Part shown: positions 40,401-46,534 of the stretch, piece after piece
Layout of the letters: each line of letters begins with the position of its first letter
Position numbering within the stretch: position 1 is the stretch's first letter
Source: Lucinisca nassula
Taxonomy: Eukaryota; Mollusca; Bivalvia; Lucinida; Lucinidae
Length of the DNA stretch: 64,000 nucleotides
Direction of reading: 5' to 3'
Assembly (NCBI GenBank): GCA_963580285.1
Contig: OY757011.1
Coordinates: 121,427,846-121,491,845, forward strand
The notes under the pieces: model-generated
Seen by the model: only the letters and a program-made list of their open reading frames with translations
Database searches by the model: none
What the model was told of the DNA's origin: nothing
Made by a program: the position numbers and the translations under genes

Positions 40401-43113
40401 CGTTTACTTGAAACCGGTGTTTTTTCTGTATGTCACAAAGGGAGATAAATCAGTCTTATTGCATGATAGAATTATGGGCCTTGGTAAGAATGTAGCATTT
40501 GTGATAATACAGATGTATGTTAATTTGTATGAGGCTAGGGCAAATACTTTTGGAAATATGGCCAACGTTGAAAATTTTGGTTACATTTTCGGAAAAATAA
40601 GTCAAAGTTCAGAGGTCACAGGTCAAAAAGCTTGGTAACAATGGAAAGGTCTTGTCACAAGGAAAATCAATGTGACGTTTAAAGGCTGTTTGGTTATTGG
40701 TATTAAAATGAGAGACAAAAACCTTTTTTTTCAAAAATGGAGAGAAAAGGGAGATAATTCATGATACAGTTATGGAACTTTGACCCAATGTAGCTCTTGT
40801 GATGGTAAGTGAGTGAAGTTTCATGAAGGTTGACCAAATACTGTTAAATTTTCGAAAAATAGGTCAAAGGTCAATGTCACAGGTCAATAAATTTGGTATC
40901 AATAGAAAGGTCCTGTCCTAAGGAACATCCACGTGAAGTTTGAAGGCTCTGTTATAAACAGTATTGAAATGAGAGGTAAAAATGTGTATCAGAAAAAAAA
41001 TAGAAAAGGGGAGATAATTCAGCTAAAATCAACAATTCAGTTATGGCCCTGGGTCAGAGTGTACCTCTTGTGATGGTGATTATGTCTATGAAGTTTCGTG
41101 AGGCTAGGTCAAATATTTTTAAGTTATAGCCAAGGTAAAGTTTTTTCGGAATGCCAACGGTGACAATGAAAATGCAAACGCAGAAGTGAGGACAGTAGCT
41201 CAAAAGTTTTTCTTCAAAAAACAGATGAAATAAAAATGAGGAATTCTCTATAAAAACAAATGTTGTGGGTACTTGTTAGAGTAGCCTCATTGAGGCAATT
41301 CTTACAAGTATCCATAACATGTTTTAACATAAAATATGGGAAATTATCAAATAATTAATTATCCTCGTCAACTCCTTACCTGGAGCTATGCTTATGAAAG
41401 TCCATTTTGTAATATAACAGTAAGATGCCCAGGAAATGAACCTCTTAGTAAACCAGTGCTCTGCTGATTAAATTAATTTGCTACACCGACCTGACTATCA
41501 ACCAATCAAATTACTTGATATAATGTATTCATTCAAATTAAATACTAAATGACAAGTGTATGTCCAGATCAGATGGCTTCTTCAGAAGCCATCTGATCCA
41601 GATCTACACTGTTTGCAAAGGTAGGGGTTATCTTAGCTCAGCAGAACACTAAGGGTTAGCCCCAAGGTTTTAGAGTAAAGTTGATTTACAAGGATTCATA
41701 CTGAGGTAGTTCTTACAAACGAGAAAAATACCACATATATTCCTTTGCAAAAGTATCATTCATAATGTTATGTAAAGACTCAAAGTAGCCTTGACTTTCA
41801 CAGTTTCATTATAAATATCTCTGCATCCACACGAGTACACATAAAACTAAAAAAGGCCTACCAGTATCAAGTAATTCCTTGTATTCAAAAGCCAGTTTTG
41901 AAGCACACAAAAAATACTTTAGAGCAGCCTGGTCATTCAGTCTCAATTAAAAGAGGTATCATTGATTCCACATATGTAATATGTTCATAAAGGCAGACAT
42001 ACAACTCCAATCACTTATGCTTACAGGGAATCTCTCCAGTTAATGCTTCAGCCTCCAAGAAAACTGCATCTGAAAATGTTGTTTGTTTATATCAGCTGCT
42101 GCCTCTTCTTTCAGATCATTTTTCCATACATTGTGAACCCTGATCAGACTGCTAAAGGTTCTGTGTGGTGTATTTGGTAAAAACTACTTTTCAAACTTGC
42201 TTTCATAAAGTGCCTATTATTCATATGGCAGAAATTCAACAATTCAAAGTCCAAGGAACTCATAAAGAAAACAGGCCTATATTATTCTGAACCCCTTCAA
42301 CCCCACTTTTATAATTATGGGAAAACTGGGGTTTACAGGGGTAAACCTTATTTTTCTTATTTCTGCTCTAAAATATAGATTGTGGGTACTCGTTAGAACA
42401 GCCTAGATGAGGCAGCTCTAAAGAGTACCCACAATCTATATTTTGAGCAGAAATAAGAAAAATATCTCAAATTTTTATTTAGAAAGTTTCGATTTTTCGG
42501 AGGTAAAGTTTACAATGTATTGTACAGGCATGTTTTCGTTATGTGGTTATCTCTTTTAACCCTCACCAGGCTGAACCCAGATATATCCTTTTTAGAAACC
42601 AGCATAGATTTATATCAGCAGAACAGGATCTACCATAAATATAAAAAAAATTACGATGCCTTGAGAAATTGCTGTAATTCTCCTAAAATTTTAACAAATT
42701 TGTTTCAAGACCCAGCAAGGAGTCCAAAAAGTGCAGACTGACTGGCAAACAGTGTAGATCCTGATCTGGGTCTGCACTGTTTGCTTAGATCTGTCTGTCC
42801 CAATACTAAGGATCATTATGGTATACTGTTTTCCATTGTTTTAAATTGAAATTATGCAACACAAATGGCTGAAAATTGGGGAGCAGTGTAACATAAAGGT
42901 GCATGTTAATCATCAAGATTTTGGATTATAGGGATTCTACTGTATTGTGGCATAAAGAGTTTTTGAAATACAAACCATAACTTTCTGAGTATCATTTTCC
43001 TCCAGCTGGTAAGTGCCACAAAGCAAAAGATCCTGAAAGCCTTCCACAGGGCACCACTCTACAGAATCAGCATTGTAGACAGTGTCAATGGTATCATGTA
43101 CAGTGGCTGTCAT
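19185..43113 (-). CDS. DPH7: DPH7/WDR85, diphthine methylesterase of the diphthamide pathway (7 coding exons)
   Basis: Spliced gene reconstructed by eye: 43113-42976, 40003-39699, 37748-37591, 34648-34576, 27228-27163, 23700-23528, 19420-19185. All introns are GT..AG and all junction phases agree, giving about 382 residues plus TGA; human DPH7 is about 450. Diagnostic blocks in order: DSVEWCPVEG and CGTYQL; VLDIKWC and LGLSLDW; DYEAWITAFNYWDP; the GGDD and WDLR repeat; RHTMGVCSIQSSP; YDEQLLLWDS and GGIWRIKW; GYGADW and ATCSFYDHILKLWDY. These follow the order of human DPH7 and form WD40 blades. DPH7 demethylates methylated diphthine on eEF2 before the final DPH6 amidation. The first intron-1 donor is ambiguous (42976 or 42982, both in frame). 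No frame damage seen, so I read it as functional. Confidence 0.93.
19778..20112. mobile_element. Family G MITE with CCTTATCCTGCTGAA-type ends
   Basis: Left end ACCCTTATCCTGCTGCATAA, right end GTTCAGTGGGATAAGGGTTT in inverted orientation. Inside are AATTTAGCCACACCCATTTC and the CCAATCAAATTATTTGAT block shared with copies near 22890, 29517, 39121 and 41449. Confidence 0.6.
20262..20480. mobile_element. Family L palindromic MITE (TTTTTGTACCAAA type), copy 1
   Basis: Carries CTCCTTATATATAGCAGGAG and AAATTTAGGGGCAACAAGTT, then a perfect hairpin CAGACGCCGCGTTCTGCGGCGTCTG flanked by GTGTAGGCCCTGATC and GATCTGAGCCTGCACTG, and ends GGGGTTTCGGTAACTAAA. Confidence 0.65.
20474..22021. mobile_element. 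Possible 1.55-kb terminal-inverted-repeat element
   Basis: TCGAGGCTTTAGCGTGAAAC at 20474 pairs with GTTTCGCACTAAAGCCTCGA at about 22001 in inverted orientation, extending over AATAGTTTC/GAAACTATTC for about 27 bases. A partial third copy, CTAGTTTCGCACTAAACA, is at 21771. The inside holds diverged palindromes and a family A insertion but no transposase frame. Confidence 0.5.
21156..21442 (-). mobile_element. Family A retroposon, copy 8
   Basis: Target-site duplication AAATTATAGATAG at 21143-21155 and 21443-21455. The copy has an internal deletion near AGTCTAAGCGGTTAACC compared with other copies. Confidence 0.85.
22323..22758 (+). mobile_element. Short Helentron/HINE-like element, complete
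   Basis: Head AACAAGAGGCCCATGGGTCA then CGCTCACCAGAGG. The body has a CTTGGTCATGTGACCAAGAT block. End is CTATACTATAAGCTCCCCCG, a GGATCCTTTGGCTCT hairpin remnant, then GGTAAGCTAA. Same family as 4077-6797 but opposite strand and without a long array. Confidence 0.6.
22886..23062. mobile_element. Family G MITE, short copy
   Basis: Contains GAATATTCAGTTTAGCCACA, AACCAATCAGATTACTTCAT, the GCCATCTGATCTGGATCTAC hairpin half and right end ACAGCAGGATAAGAGCC. Confidence 0.55.
23307..23470. mobile_element. Family K MITE (CCAGTTGTTCAAAACTAAC ends)
   Basis: Left GGGCCAGTTGTTCAAAACTA, right GCTTTAAACAATTGGATCCT in inverted orientation, with TTAGTTAAC and GTTAACAATTTG blocks inside. Related left ends occur at 32959, 44418 and 51788. 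Confidence 0.6.
23528..23700 (-). CDS. DPH7: DPH7 coding exon 6
   Basis: Acceptor CATTTTTACAG|TTACG, donor AAAAG|GTACTT. Encodes YDEQLLLWDSHQMKRPL then GGIWRIKWEPTAGNHIL and GFHIVDTREIK. 173 bp, in frame throughout. Confidence 0.93.
23940..24121 (-). mobile_element. Family B SINE in DPH7 intron
   Basis: Target-site duplication AAATTGGGGAGGAGTGTA, 18 bp, at 23922-23939 and 24122-24139. Head complement CACCACATAGGCTTCT at the right. A duplicated segment around CCAAGCCCAGGATCGAT adds length. Confidence 0.85.
24130..24880. other. DPH7 intron, no gene seen
   Basis: AT-rich unique-looking sequence; short open frames lack codon bias and any recognisable motif. Confidence 0.6.
24880..25680. repeat. 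Tandem array, ~146-bp unit, about five units
   Basis: CCAGAGTTGTGGTTCTTGCT-like landmarks at about 24888, 25031, 25182, 25332 and 25475. Units share ACCTCATGTACAACTTTACC and GGGGAGATAACTAAAA. Two partial units recur at 21030-21115. The end block has AATGGATGGACTGATGTACA, suggesting the same tandem-cored class as the HINE-like elements. Confidence 0.75.
25690..26455. other. DPH7 intron, no gene; foldback at 26205-26300
   Basis: Inverted arms GAGTTAAAGGGATAAAATG and CATTTTATCCCATTTCCTCA enclose CTCGGCGAAGCCTCC, a small hairpin element. The remainder shows no coding signal. Confidence 0.55.
26466..26626 (-). mobile_element. Family B SINE in DPH7 intron
   Basis: 3' end CAGTTTTAAGTCTCACCAAC at left, head complement CAGCGGAGGCTTCTA at right. 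Imperfect target-site duplication around GATGGGTCTA/AATGGGTCTA. Confidence 0.75.
27163..27228 (-). CDS. DPH7: DPH7 coding exon 5 (66 bp)
   Basis: Acceptor TATTTTCTAG|ACATAC, donor GGCAG|GTATGT. Encodes HTMGVCSIQSSPVHEHLLAT, the most conserved DPH7 signature. The junctions restore R before H and S after G. Confidence 0.94.
27303..27430. mobile_element. Family H MITE, partial
   Basis: Left end AGGGGGAATGGATACACCTT and the GAGGAGCAAATTCTTTCCTT half of the palindrome; the right end is lost. Confidence 0.6.
27778..29321 (+). mobile_element. YLDD-type RT retroelement, 5'-truncated, ORF intact to its stop
   Basis: The open frame reaches the truncation point at about 27778 (FFTSKEHKNYTLWSCQKVCD) and continues through the 27836 methionine to the TAA at 28742. 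The 3' UTR runs to TTTGTTTTACTTCTACTTTA at about 29321. That end is shared with fragments at 11004-11540 and 61484-61858, which define the 3' terminus. It lies in DPH7 intron 5, opposite to the gene. Confidence 0.85.
27836..28744 (+). CDS. Reverse transcriptase, C-terminal two-thirds, YLDD catalytic box
   Basis: 302 codons from the first ATG, but homologous sequence starts about 20 codons earlier, so this ATG is internal to the original protein. Motifs: GIPMGTNCAPLVADLFL (residues about 26-42), SRYLDDLLNIDN (about 69-80, the two catalytic Asp), APFLDLHLSI (107-116), then SCKIYDKRDDFDFAIVNFPF and a basic C-terminal half with CSHVTDFNTRN and GYRYHKLRKAF. This pattern is common in cnidarian and mollusc genomes; I do not assign it firmly to Penelope-like or another RT group. 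No frameshift or stop in the retained part, so it is a young insertion or under constraint. The N-terminal fingers are missing. Confidence 0.85.
   Translation: MCDALTFLLDNIYIRFGTKLFRQIVGIPMGTNCAPLVADLFLYCYERDFILSLSIDNQSEIIEAFRSTSRYLDDLLNIDNTYFDGLISQIYPLELQLNKANSSDTEAPFLDLHLSIVDGFVSCKIYDKRDDFDFAIVNFPFLDGDVPRAPSYGVYISQLIRFARVCSHVTDFNTRNKLLTAKLLNQGYRYHKLRKAFSKFYRRHSDLISKFNIGLKSLLQQGLSEPEFYGDLVYKFRKIYNRNDFSTQFRKIILRYKKIGYNMDIIRQTACMVVNPITVGNFASLFNCTPVGQASDSMTAPT
29517..29650. mobile_element. Family G MITE, short copy
   Basis: Left end ACCTTATCCTGCTGAATAG, internal TTGCCACACCCATTTCCCAC and CCAATCAAATTACTTGATG, right end TCAACAGGATGAGAAT. Confidence 0.6.
29660..29905. repeat. GC-rich foldback
   Basis: GCGAGCAGCGAAGGTTCAGG pairs with CCAGAACCTTCGCTGCTCGC around 29697-29762, a hairpin with ~22-bp arms. 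Flanks also carry CGCATAGGCG-type complements. Open frames on both strands arise from the palindrome. Confidence 0.75.
29908..30105. mobile_element. Family H MITE copy
   Basis: GGAGAATGGATACACTTGGC left end; the middle has GGATCCTCAGGAGCAAATTC and the right part ends GTTGCCTCCCCTGATGGTA. The right terminal GGGGAATGG complement is lost. Confidence 0.6.
30369..30480 (+). mobile_element. Family B SINE, 5'-truncated
   Basis: Starts in the B-box region GGATCAATCCCGGGCTTCTC and runs to GAGACGTAAAACTCAAACAC. Confidence 0.75.
30596..30944. mobile_element. Mariner-like TA MITE with nested palindrome
   Basis: TACAGTCGAACTTCAATGGC at the left and CGAAGTTCTACTGTA at the right are inverted repeats bounded by TA, with GCTCGAACACC / GGTGTTCGAGC continuing the arms. 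A perfect hairpin TACTCATTAGAATCGCCTCA.. lies at 30738-30800. No transposase. Confidence 0.7.
31302..31595 (+). mobile_element. Family A retroposon, copy 9, diverged
   Basis: Head GTGCCCCTGCCCATCGGGAC, tail GATGGGGATGTAAAACCCCA. More substitutions than other copies; flanks AACCACTTAAA and AACCACTAAA are a decayed target-site duplication. Confidence 0.75.
31840..32130. mobile_element. Family F hairpin MITE
   Basis: ATAGGTTGTGGGTACTC..TTAGAACTGC and GAGGCAGTTCTAAAAAGCAT arms around 31909-31972, then GAAAATAAAATC, CATTTCATCAGGAAATAGCC and the GGGAAGAAAACA end. Confidence 0.6.
32463..32676. mobile_element. Family L MITE, copy 2
   Basis: TTAGTAACCCTTTTTGTACC at the left, CTCCTTATATATGGCAGGAG, AATTTAGGGGTGTCAGGTTG, CTGATCAGACACCGCGTTTT, right end GTTTCTGGTACTGAAGGGGT. 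Confidence 0.65.
32993..33897. mobile_element. Mariner-like TA MITE containing a second MITE and a SINE
   Basis: Outer ends TACAGTAAAATTTCTGTATT and GGCAGAATTTTACTGTA. A second inverted-repeat element, TACAGTCGTACCTGTCTTAA to GTAGACAGGTTAGACTGTA (33099-33795), is nested, and a family B SINE (33582-33751) sits inside that. Order of insertion is readable from the nesting. Confidence 0.7.
33582..33751 (+). mobile_element. Family B SINE, near-consensus copy
   Basis: AGAAGCCTCCGTGGTCGAGT head with GGCCTTGTAAACCAGGGGTC anticodon arm (TGT) and B box GGTTCGATCCC. Target-site duplication TTCTTCTTTCCCT at 33569-33581 and 33752-33764. Confidence 0.88.
34060..34130. repeat. GATCAGACTGCTCC palindrome
   Basis: GACCCTGATCAATCTGCTCC pairs with GGAGCAGTCTGATCTGGGTC. 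Same hairpin as at 31085, 37912, 38930 and others. Confidence 0.65.
34290..34515. mobile_element. Family L MITE, copy 3
   Basis: ACCCTTTTTTGTACCAAATG left end, AATTTAGGGGTGACAGGTTG, CTGATGAGACACTGGGTTCT hairpin, GGGGTTTCGTGTAAAAAATG right end. Confidence 0.65.
34576..34648 (-). CDS. DPH7: DPH7 coding exon 4 (73 bp)
   Basis: Too short to stand out by length. Acceptor TTTTTGAAG|GTGG, donor AGAAG|GTACTT. Encodes GGDDCTLKSWDLRMDC, matching the GGDD..WDTR blade of DPH7. Entry phase 1 and exit phase 2 fit both neighbours. Confidence 0.9.
34700..36323 (+). mobile_element. Helentron/HINE-like element with ~120-bp core and poly-C tracts
   Basis: Head AACCAGAGGACCATTGGTCC then TGAATCGCTCACCTGA. Core of about eight units, each with GGAACAAGAATATATATGGT, GGGGATCTTAACCGTTTCCG, AGATATTAAGCATTTTGTGC and GGGGCATGCCCCCC. 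The right part matches the 455-bp class (AAGTTTCATGCAAATCGGCC, GGCGGCCATCTTGGTCATGT). 3' end is CTATCAGCTCACCAATGAGC then TTCGGCTCAGGTGAGCTAA. The repeat also makes a long open frame (35073-35549) that is not a gene. Confidence 0.65.
34750..35890. repeat. Tandem array, ~120-130-bp unit with G/C homopolymers
   Basis: Landmark CCGAGATATTAAGCATTT at 34832, 34990, 35142, 35307, 35451 and 35610, and as GGAGATATTAAGCATTTTGT at 35758. Several units end in 7-26 consecutive C. Confidence 0.85.
36395..37285. mobile_element. Probable DNA-transposon-derived repeat with TTATTACCCAAC ends
   Basis: GGCGACAGTCAAAACTATCA and TGAACTATCACCCGAGGCCG with GAATCGCCCAAAAAGG form an inverted structure at 36766-36857. 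GTTTTATTACCCAACTCGTA (36860) and GTAGGTTGGGTAATAATTGA (37191) are inverted repeats spanning 350 bp. No ORF. Confidence 0.5.
37290..37545. mobile_element. Family F hairpin MITE
   Basis: TGCATTCTTTTATTTCTCCAA start, TTACTTATACACCAACATAG, the hairpin GGGTGCTCGTTAAAACCGCC / GACAGTTCTAACAAGTTCCC, then GGAGCAGAAATAAGCAAAAT and GTGGGATTTACAGGGGTG. Lies just downstream of DPH7 exon 3. Confidence 0.65.
37591..37748 (-). CDS. DPH7: DPH7 coding exon 3
   Basis: Acceptor TTAAATTTTCAG|ATTAG, donor TTTACTG|GTTTGT, leaving phase 1. Encodes ISASDSAGCVSVYK and HDYEAWITAFNYWDPHIVF. 158 bp. Confidence 0.93.
38328..38475 (-). mobile_element. Family D SINE, tail lost
   Basis: On the minus strand: CCCAGTGGCTTAGTCTGATA head, GGAGGTCACGGGTTTGGTCT B-box region, GAGCAACATTCTGGGGATTG and CAAGAAGGGCAGTTGTCA body. 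Confidence 0.7.
38928..38992. repeat. Perfect GATCAGACTGCTCCTGTAGGAGCAG hairpin
   Basis: GGACCCAGATCAGACTGCTC pairs with GAGCAGTCTGATCAGGATCC. The same hairpin is at 37912-37975 and, with other loop-proximal bases, at 39583-39632 and 41565-41615. Confidence 0.75.
39121..39677. mobile_element. Family G MITE with TTAACCCTTGTCCTGCTGAA ends and nested SINE
   Basis: Left TTAACCCTTGTCCTGCTGAA, right TTAGCAGGACAAGGGTTAA: near-perfect inverted repeats with TTAA at both ends. Inside, a GATCAGATGGCTTCGTCAGA hairpin. A family C SINE (39141-39470) inserted in the left terminal repeat. DPH7 exon 2 starts 20 bp away. Confidence 0.75.
39141..39470 (+). mobile_element. Family C SINE (tRNA-like head, GACGTTAAACCC tail)
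   Basis: Head CCGGCCCCGATAGCTCAGTTGG has a canonical A box (TAGCTCAGTTGG) and B box GGTTCGATCCC. The body is about 230 bp and the tail is GAAAGCGACGTTAAACCC then (CA)n. Target-site duplication CTTGTCCTGCTGAA at 39127-39140 and 39471-39484. The intact promoter boxes and exact duplication suggest a recent insertion. Confidence 0.88.
39699..40003 (-). CDS. DPH7: DPH7 coding exon 2
   Basis: Acceptor TTTCCTTCAG|GAAGG, phase 0; donor ACAAA|GTAGGT leaves phase 2. Encodes VRVGRLYLFRLQ, PGVLDIKWC and CLGLSLDW, the first WD40 blades. 305 bp. Confidence 0.92.
40049..41225 (+). mobile_element. Tandem-cored element with ~300-bp units in DPH7 intron 1
   Basis: Head AACAAGAGCACCACAAGCGT. Units recur at about 40100, 40425, 40740 and 41000 with GTATGTCACAAAGGGAGATA, GAATGTAGCTCTTGTGATGG, AAGTTTCATGAGGCTAGG and GGTCAAAGGTCAATGTCACA. 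Units share the GGTCAAGGTGACAGGTCA style of other HINE-like cores. No ORF. Confidence 0.6.
41240..41330. mobile_element. Family F hairpin, short copy
   Basis: GTTGTGGGTACTTGTTAGAG / GAGGCAATTCTTACAAGTAT hairpin. Confidence 0.55.
41449..41660. mobile_element. Family G MITE copy
   Basis: CAGTGCTCTGCTGATTAAAT left, CAACCAATCAAATTACTTGA inside, hairpin GATCAGATGGCTTCTTCAGAAGCC, right end CTCAGCAGAACACTAAGGGT. Confidence 0.6.
42290..42500. mobile_element. Family F hairpin MITE
   Basis: GAACCCCTTCAACCCCACTT, GGGTTTACAGGGGTAAACC, TTTTCTTATTTCTGCTC and the hairpin GATTGTGGGTACTCGTTAGA / CTCTAAAGAGTACCCACAATC. Then GAGCAGAAATAAGAAAAATA, an inverted copy of the left flank, giving two nested palindromes. 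Confidence 0.7.
42976..43113 (-). CDS. DPH7: DPH7 coding exon 1
   Basis: The ATG at 43113 (context AAGAAGATGAC) starts residues 1-46, including ADSVEWCPVEG and LLLCGTYQLEEN. An acceptor TTGCTTTCCAG precedes 43136, so a non-coding 5' exon lies upstream and was not found. The donor is ATG|GTTTGT at 42975; AAA|GTTATG, six bases earlier, is an in-frame alternative. Confidence 0.9.
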
Positions 43114-43136
43114 CTTCTTCAAGCGGCATGGGATAA
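43114..43136 (-). other. DPH7: DPH7 5' UTR part of the first coding exon
   Basis: Between acceptor ACATTGCTTTCCAG and the ATG; read on the minus strand TTATCCCATGCCGCTTGAAG. The ATG inside it (CCATGCC) opens a frame that stops at the TGA immediately after, so it is a two-codon upstream ORF. Confidence 0.6.
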
Positions 43137-43640
43137 CTGGAAAGCAATGTAATGGTACCATATTTACCCTAAATATTTGGACAACTCATAAACTTCATGC
43201 CAAACTTGTTCTAAAACTTCAACAAATACATAGAGGATACATAAAGGTTCTGCACACATGCACAGGCTGATCCACACCGTTGTTGTTCACAAATGACAAA
43301 AACAGGTTTTCTTATGATTAGGCTCATATATCATCTATGATCAAAGCACTGACAGCACTGGTGTGTCGACTGTCCTTGAGTGTAGATTGAGAAAATGAGC
43401 CTGAATCGGGCACTTAGATGGTTTCGTTAAACCATCAAATTCCAAACAGTGTAGACTCATAAGATGCTATCTTCTGCAGCATCTGATCTGGGTCTACACT
43501 GTTTGCCAAACCCAAAACATGATTCCAGTCCAGATTCTATAGATATTCCTCTTTCCCAACACTCTGACTTTACATAAAAAAAATAGCACAGCCATTTTCA
43601 ATAAATAACAGTTCCTTGGATTTCCCACAAATTTGTGATA

Positions 43641-43765
43641 GTCACGAAGACATCTGAATAGAATAGTCACGAAGACATCTGAATAGAAGAGTCACGAAGA
43701 CATCTGAATAGAAGAGTCACGAAGGCATCTGAATAGAAGAGTCACTAAGAGATCTAAATAGCTTC
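43641..43765. repeat. 25-bp minisatellite, five units
   Basis: GTCACGAAGACATCTGAATA starts at 43641, 43666, 43691, 43716 and, diverged, 43741; exact 25-bp period. No intervening variable spacers, so not CRISPR-like. Confidence 0.93.
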
Positions 43766-43976
43766 TGGGCTTAGTAACTTTGGATTATTTAACAAACTAT
43801 CGAACCAAAAAGTCTGTGCAATAAAAACCTTTGTAGAACCAAATTTACATAGAGAAACGTGGGGTTTGCAAATGTGTATAATTATGCCGTTAAATTTATT
43901 TCCTCAAAAATATACATTTTGGGTACTCGTCAGAAGCACTTCCCTGAGGCAGTTCTAATGAGCACCAAGAATAAAC

Positions 43977-44275
43977 AGAAACTAGAGCGCGCAGTCGATG
44001 GCAAGCCATCGCAAATCCCCACGTTTTCTCCACAGTAGGTCAAAATTTGACCTTTTGACCCCTCCCCAGGGCCCCTGGGGGCGGGGACAAAAAAATGTGC
44101 TCTTGCGCAAGCCATTCATGTAAGCAACTCGCATACCAAATTTGGTTGAATTCCGGCTAACGATTTAGGAGGAGATAGCCGGACAGACAGACGGACAGAT
44201 GGACAGACAGACGGACGGACGGAGGCGATAACAATATCCCCACTTTTTCGTTGAAAAACGTGGGGATAATAAGAA
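43977..44275 (+). mobile_element. Helentron/HINE-like element, short form
   Basis: Head AAACTAGAGCGCGCAGTCGA with GATGGCAAGCCATC hairpin. Middle has (GACA)n/(GACG)n at 44172-44224. 3' end hairpin CCCCACTTTTTCGTTGAAAA then CGTGGGGATAATAAG. Different family from the GAGGGCC-headed ones but the same layout. Confidence 0.5.
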
Positions 44276-44837
44276 TGATATACATGTTTTTGTTGTTGTT
44301 GTTTTTAGCACTTTTTGAGCCATGAAATACAGTAATATCTCACATGGGCGATAATCACCCATGTGAGATATTAAATGAAATCCTACTGTTCTGTTTGATA
44401 TACTGAACCTCCAAGAGCCAGTTGTTCAAAACTAACGGCATTGTTAGTTAATGAATCATTAAAACTTTGATCATTACATACTGAAAATTTGCTTATATTT
44501 TTGCTGAAAAAAAGCAGAAACCTTGTTCTTTGAACTATACTAAACATGTATGTATAAATTATAAAAAAAAATCTATATTATCTTTTTTTTTGGACACATC
44601 TTCAAACCATGTTATATCCAACATCGTGTTATAAATAAGCAGTGTTATAGAGAGGTTGTCACTTGTGGTGTATGAAGAGCATATTGGGTATTTTTGACAC
44701 TTCCTGTTGATCCTCATGATAGACAAGCCTGGAGATCTGGTGTAAGATCTGCCATGCGTGCAGCAAGCCAGCTACCTGGAAGGGGGCCCACTTATGTGGA
44801 TGTTGCCCCTGTACCTGCACGTTAATCAAAAATCCGT

Positions 44838-44873
<36 letters not shown>
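44838..44873. repeat. (GAT)n microsatellite
   Basis: About 12 GAT units. Confidence 0.95.
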
Positions 44874-44910
44874 CTTCAACGCCATTTTGAATTTTCATCT
44901 GCTTCTAAGC

Positions 44911-45082
44911 AGTGTATGACAACTACCCTTCTTGAATCACTGGGAGAGAGAAAATGACTTGAGTCTCTTTCATGATCATGAACTCCAGAATGTTGCTCAT
45001 CCAGGTAGGTATCAAACTCTTGATCCACACTTGTCACAAGTCAGACATGTATCAGACAGAGCCACTGAGACTGGAAGGCAAG
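44911..45082 (-). mobile_element. Family D SINE, tail lost
   Basis: Minus strand: CAGTCTCAGTGGCTCTGTCT head, GATACCTACCTGGATGAGCA, CATGATCATGAAAGAGACTC and CAAGAAGGGTAGTTGTCA. Confidence 0.65.
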
Positions 45083-45854
45083 AATGTGTGGCAGCCATAA
45101 AAAAGTCTCCTTGACCCTTATAACAGTGTAGATTATATTTTCTAGTCTTTTGGGATCATGGATTCCATTTTTTTGTGGAATTTGGAACTACTTGTGGGTC
45201 ACTGTTGTAGCCCAATTGACCAAAGCTAGCTAATGCAGCCAAGAAAAACTTGTACATCAACCATTTTCAGATGCATGTATGTGGTGTATTCCTTGCTCAA
45301 AGGATAATCTTTGATAATCTATAGAAATGTATTGGATTATTGAGCATTTTGAGCATTAGCAAAAACTGCAACATTTTTTCAGCAAAAATGACAATACATC
45401 ATGTATTGTACTTGATGGATTAGCTAACCCATTGTTTGCGGGAAATCCCTTAAGAGGTACTTTGGCAAACAGTGCAGGCCCAGATCAGATGCCATGTCAG
45501 GGCCAGCACTATTTGCTAAAAGAATTTTCAGTCAAAAATAGAATAAAAACAAAAACATATGCCTGACACCCCTTATATGATAAGTGGACTTGTATAGCAT
45601 ATTACCCATCATACTCCTAGCTGGGATTCTTTATAAAGGGAAATTCTTTATAACGGCACAATAATAGGGAATAAATACTGTGGTTATAACGAGTTCTGCC
45701 GTTATAACAAATGTCGGTATAAAGACGGTTGACTATATTTGTGTCACCTCAGGCAAAATGTATTTTTGGACATATGAAACCAGCTAACACAGAACAATCT
45801 GCACATAAGCAGTCTGACCAGTCTTCACATTACAATAATACATCTGTGTGACAT

Positions 45855-46090
45855 AGTGCATTCTTTCAGATCTCCAAAACTGTTAATTTTCTGATGAAAA
45901 TTTGTGATATTATACTTACTTTTACTCAAAACATATCTTGTTGGTGCTCATTAGACCTGCCTCATGAAGATGGTTCAAATGGGTACCCACAACCTATGTC
46001 TTGGAGCAGAAATAAGTTAAATAATGTATACCCCTGAAAACCCCACATATCTCTGTATAAAGTGGGGTTTAGAGGAGTGTATATGACACA
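45855..46090. mobile_element. Family F hairpin MITE, duplicated at 47487
   Basis: GACCTGCCTCATGAAGATGG, ACAACCTATGTCTTGGAGCA and GTATACCCCTGAAAACCCCA blocks. From 45951 to 46157 the sequence recurs at 47488-47690 with about four differences. Confidence 0.7.
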
Positions 46091-46284
46091 GACTTGTTAA
46101 CATGATGAGTTGCTGGAATCAACAGTGGATCTTTGCACATTCATGGGGTGGAGAGATGCTGATATGGGTGTACAGACTCAATATCAATATCTTTGCTAGC
46201 TGCATATGGCATATTGTACATTTTACATGCCAAAGCTCATATGCTTGTATATGAAGAAATAAGAAACACTTTCATTCGAGTTTA

Positions 46285-46524
46285 CGGGGAATGGATACAT
46301 CTTCAGGGGAGGCAACTCCTAAAAATATTTTTGTCTCCCATGTCAATAGGGGTCAACTCTTAAAGGTAAGAATTTGCTCCTGAGGAGCAAATTCTTTCCT
46401 TTAAGAGTGGACCCCTTTTTCAGTGGGACAGGGCTTATAGAAAAGCAAACAGGAAGTCCCTAAAGTTGTCTCCCTTTGAAAAATGGTGAAAAATTCTGCC
46501 AGGTGTACCCATTCCCCTTAAACC
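46285..46524. mobile_element. Family H MITE, left arm of the inverted duplication
   Basis: GGGGAATGGATACATCTTCA left, hairpin GAATTTGCTCCTGAGGAGCAAATTC, right CAGGTGTACCCATTCCCCTT followed by AA. Confidence 0.75.
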
Positions 46525-46534
46525 ATTTCTACTG

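Noticed and set aside
43641..43765. CRISPR-like array
   Set aside because: Units are directly abutting with no variable spacers, and the genome is eukaryotic.
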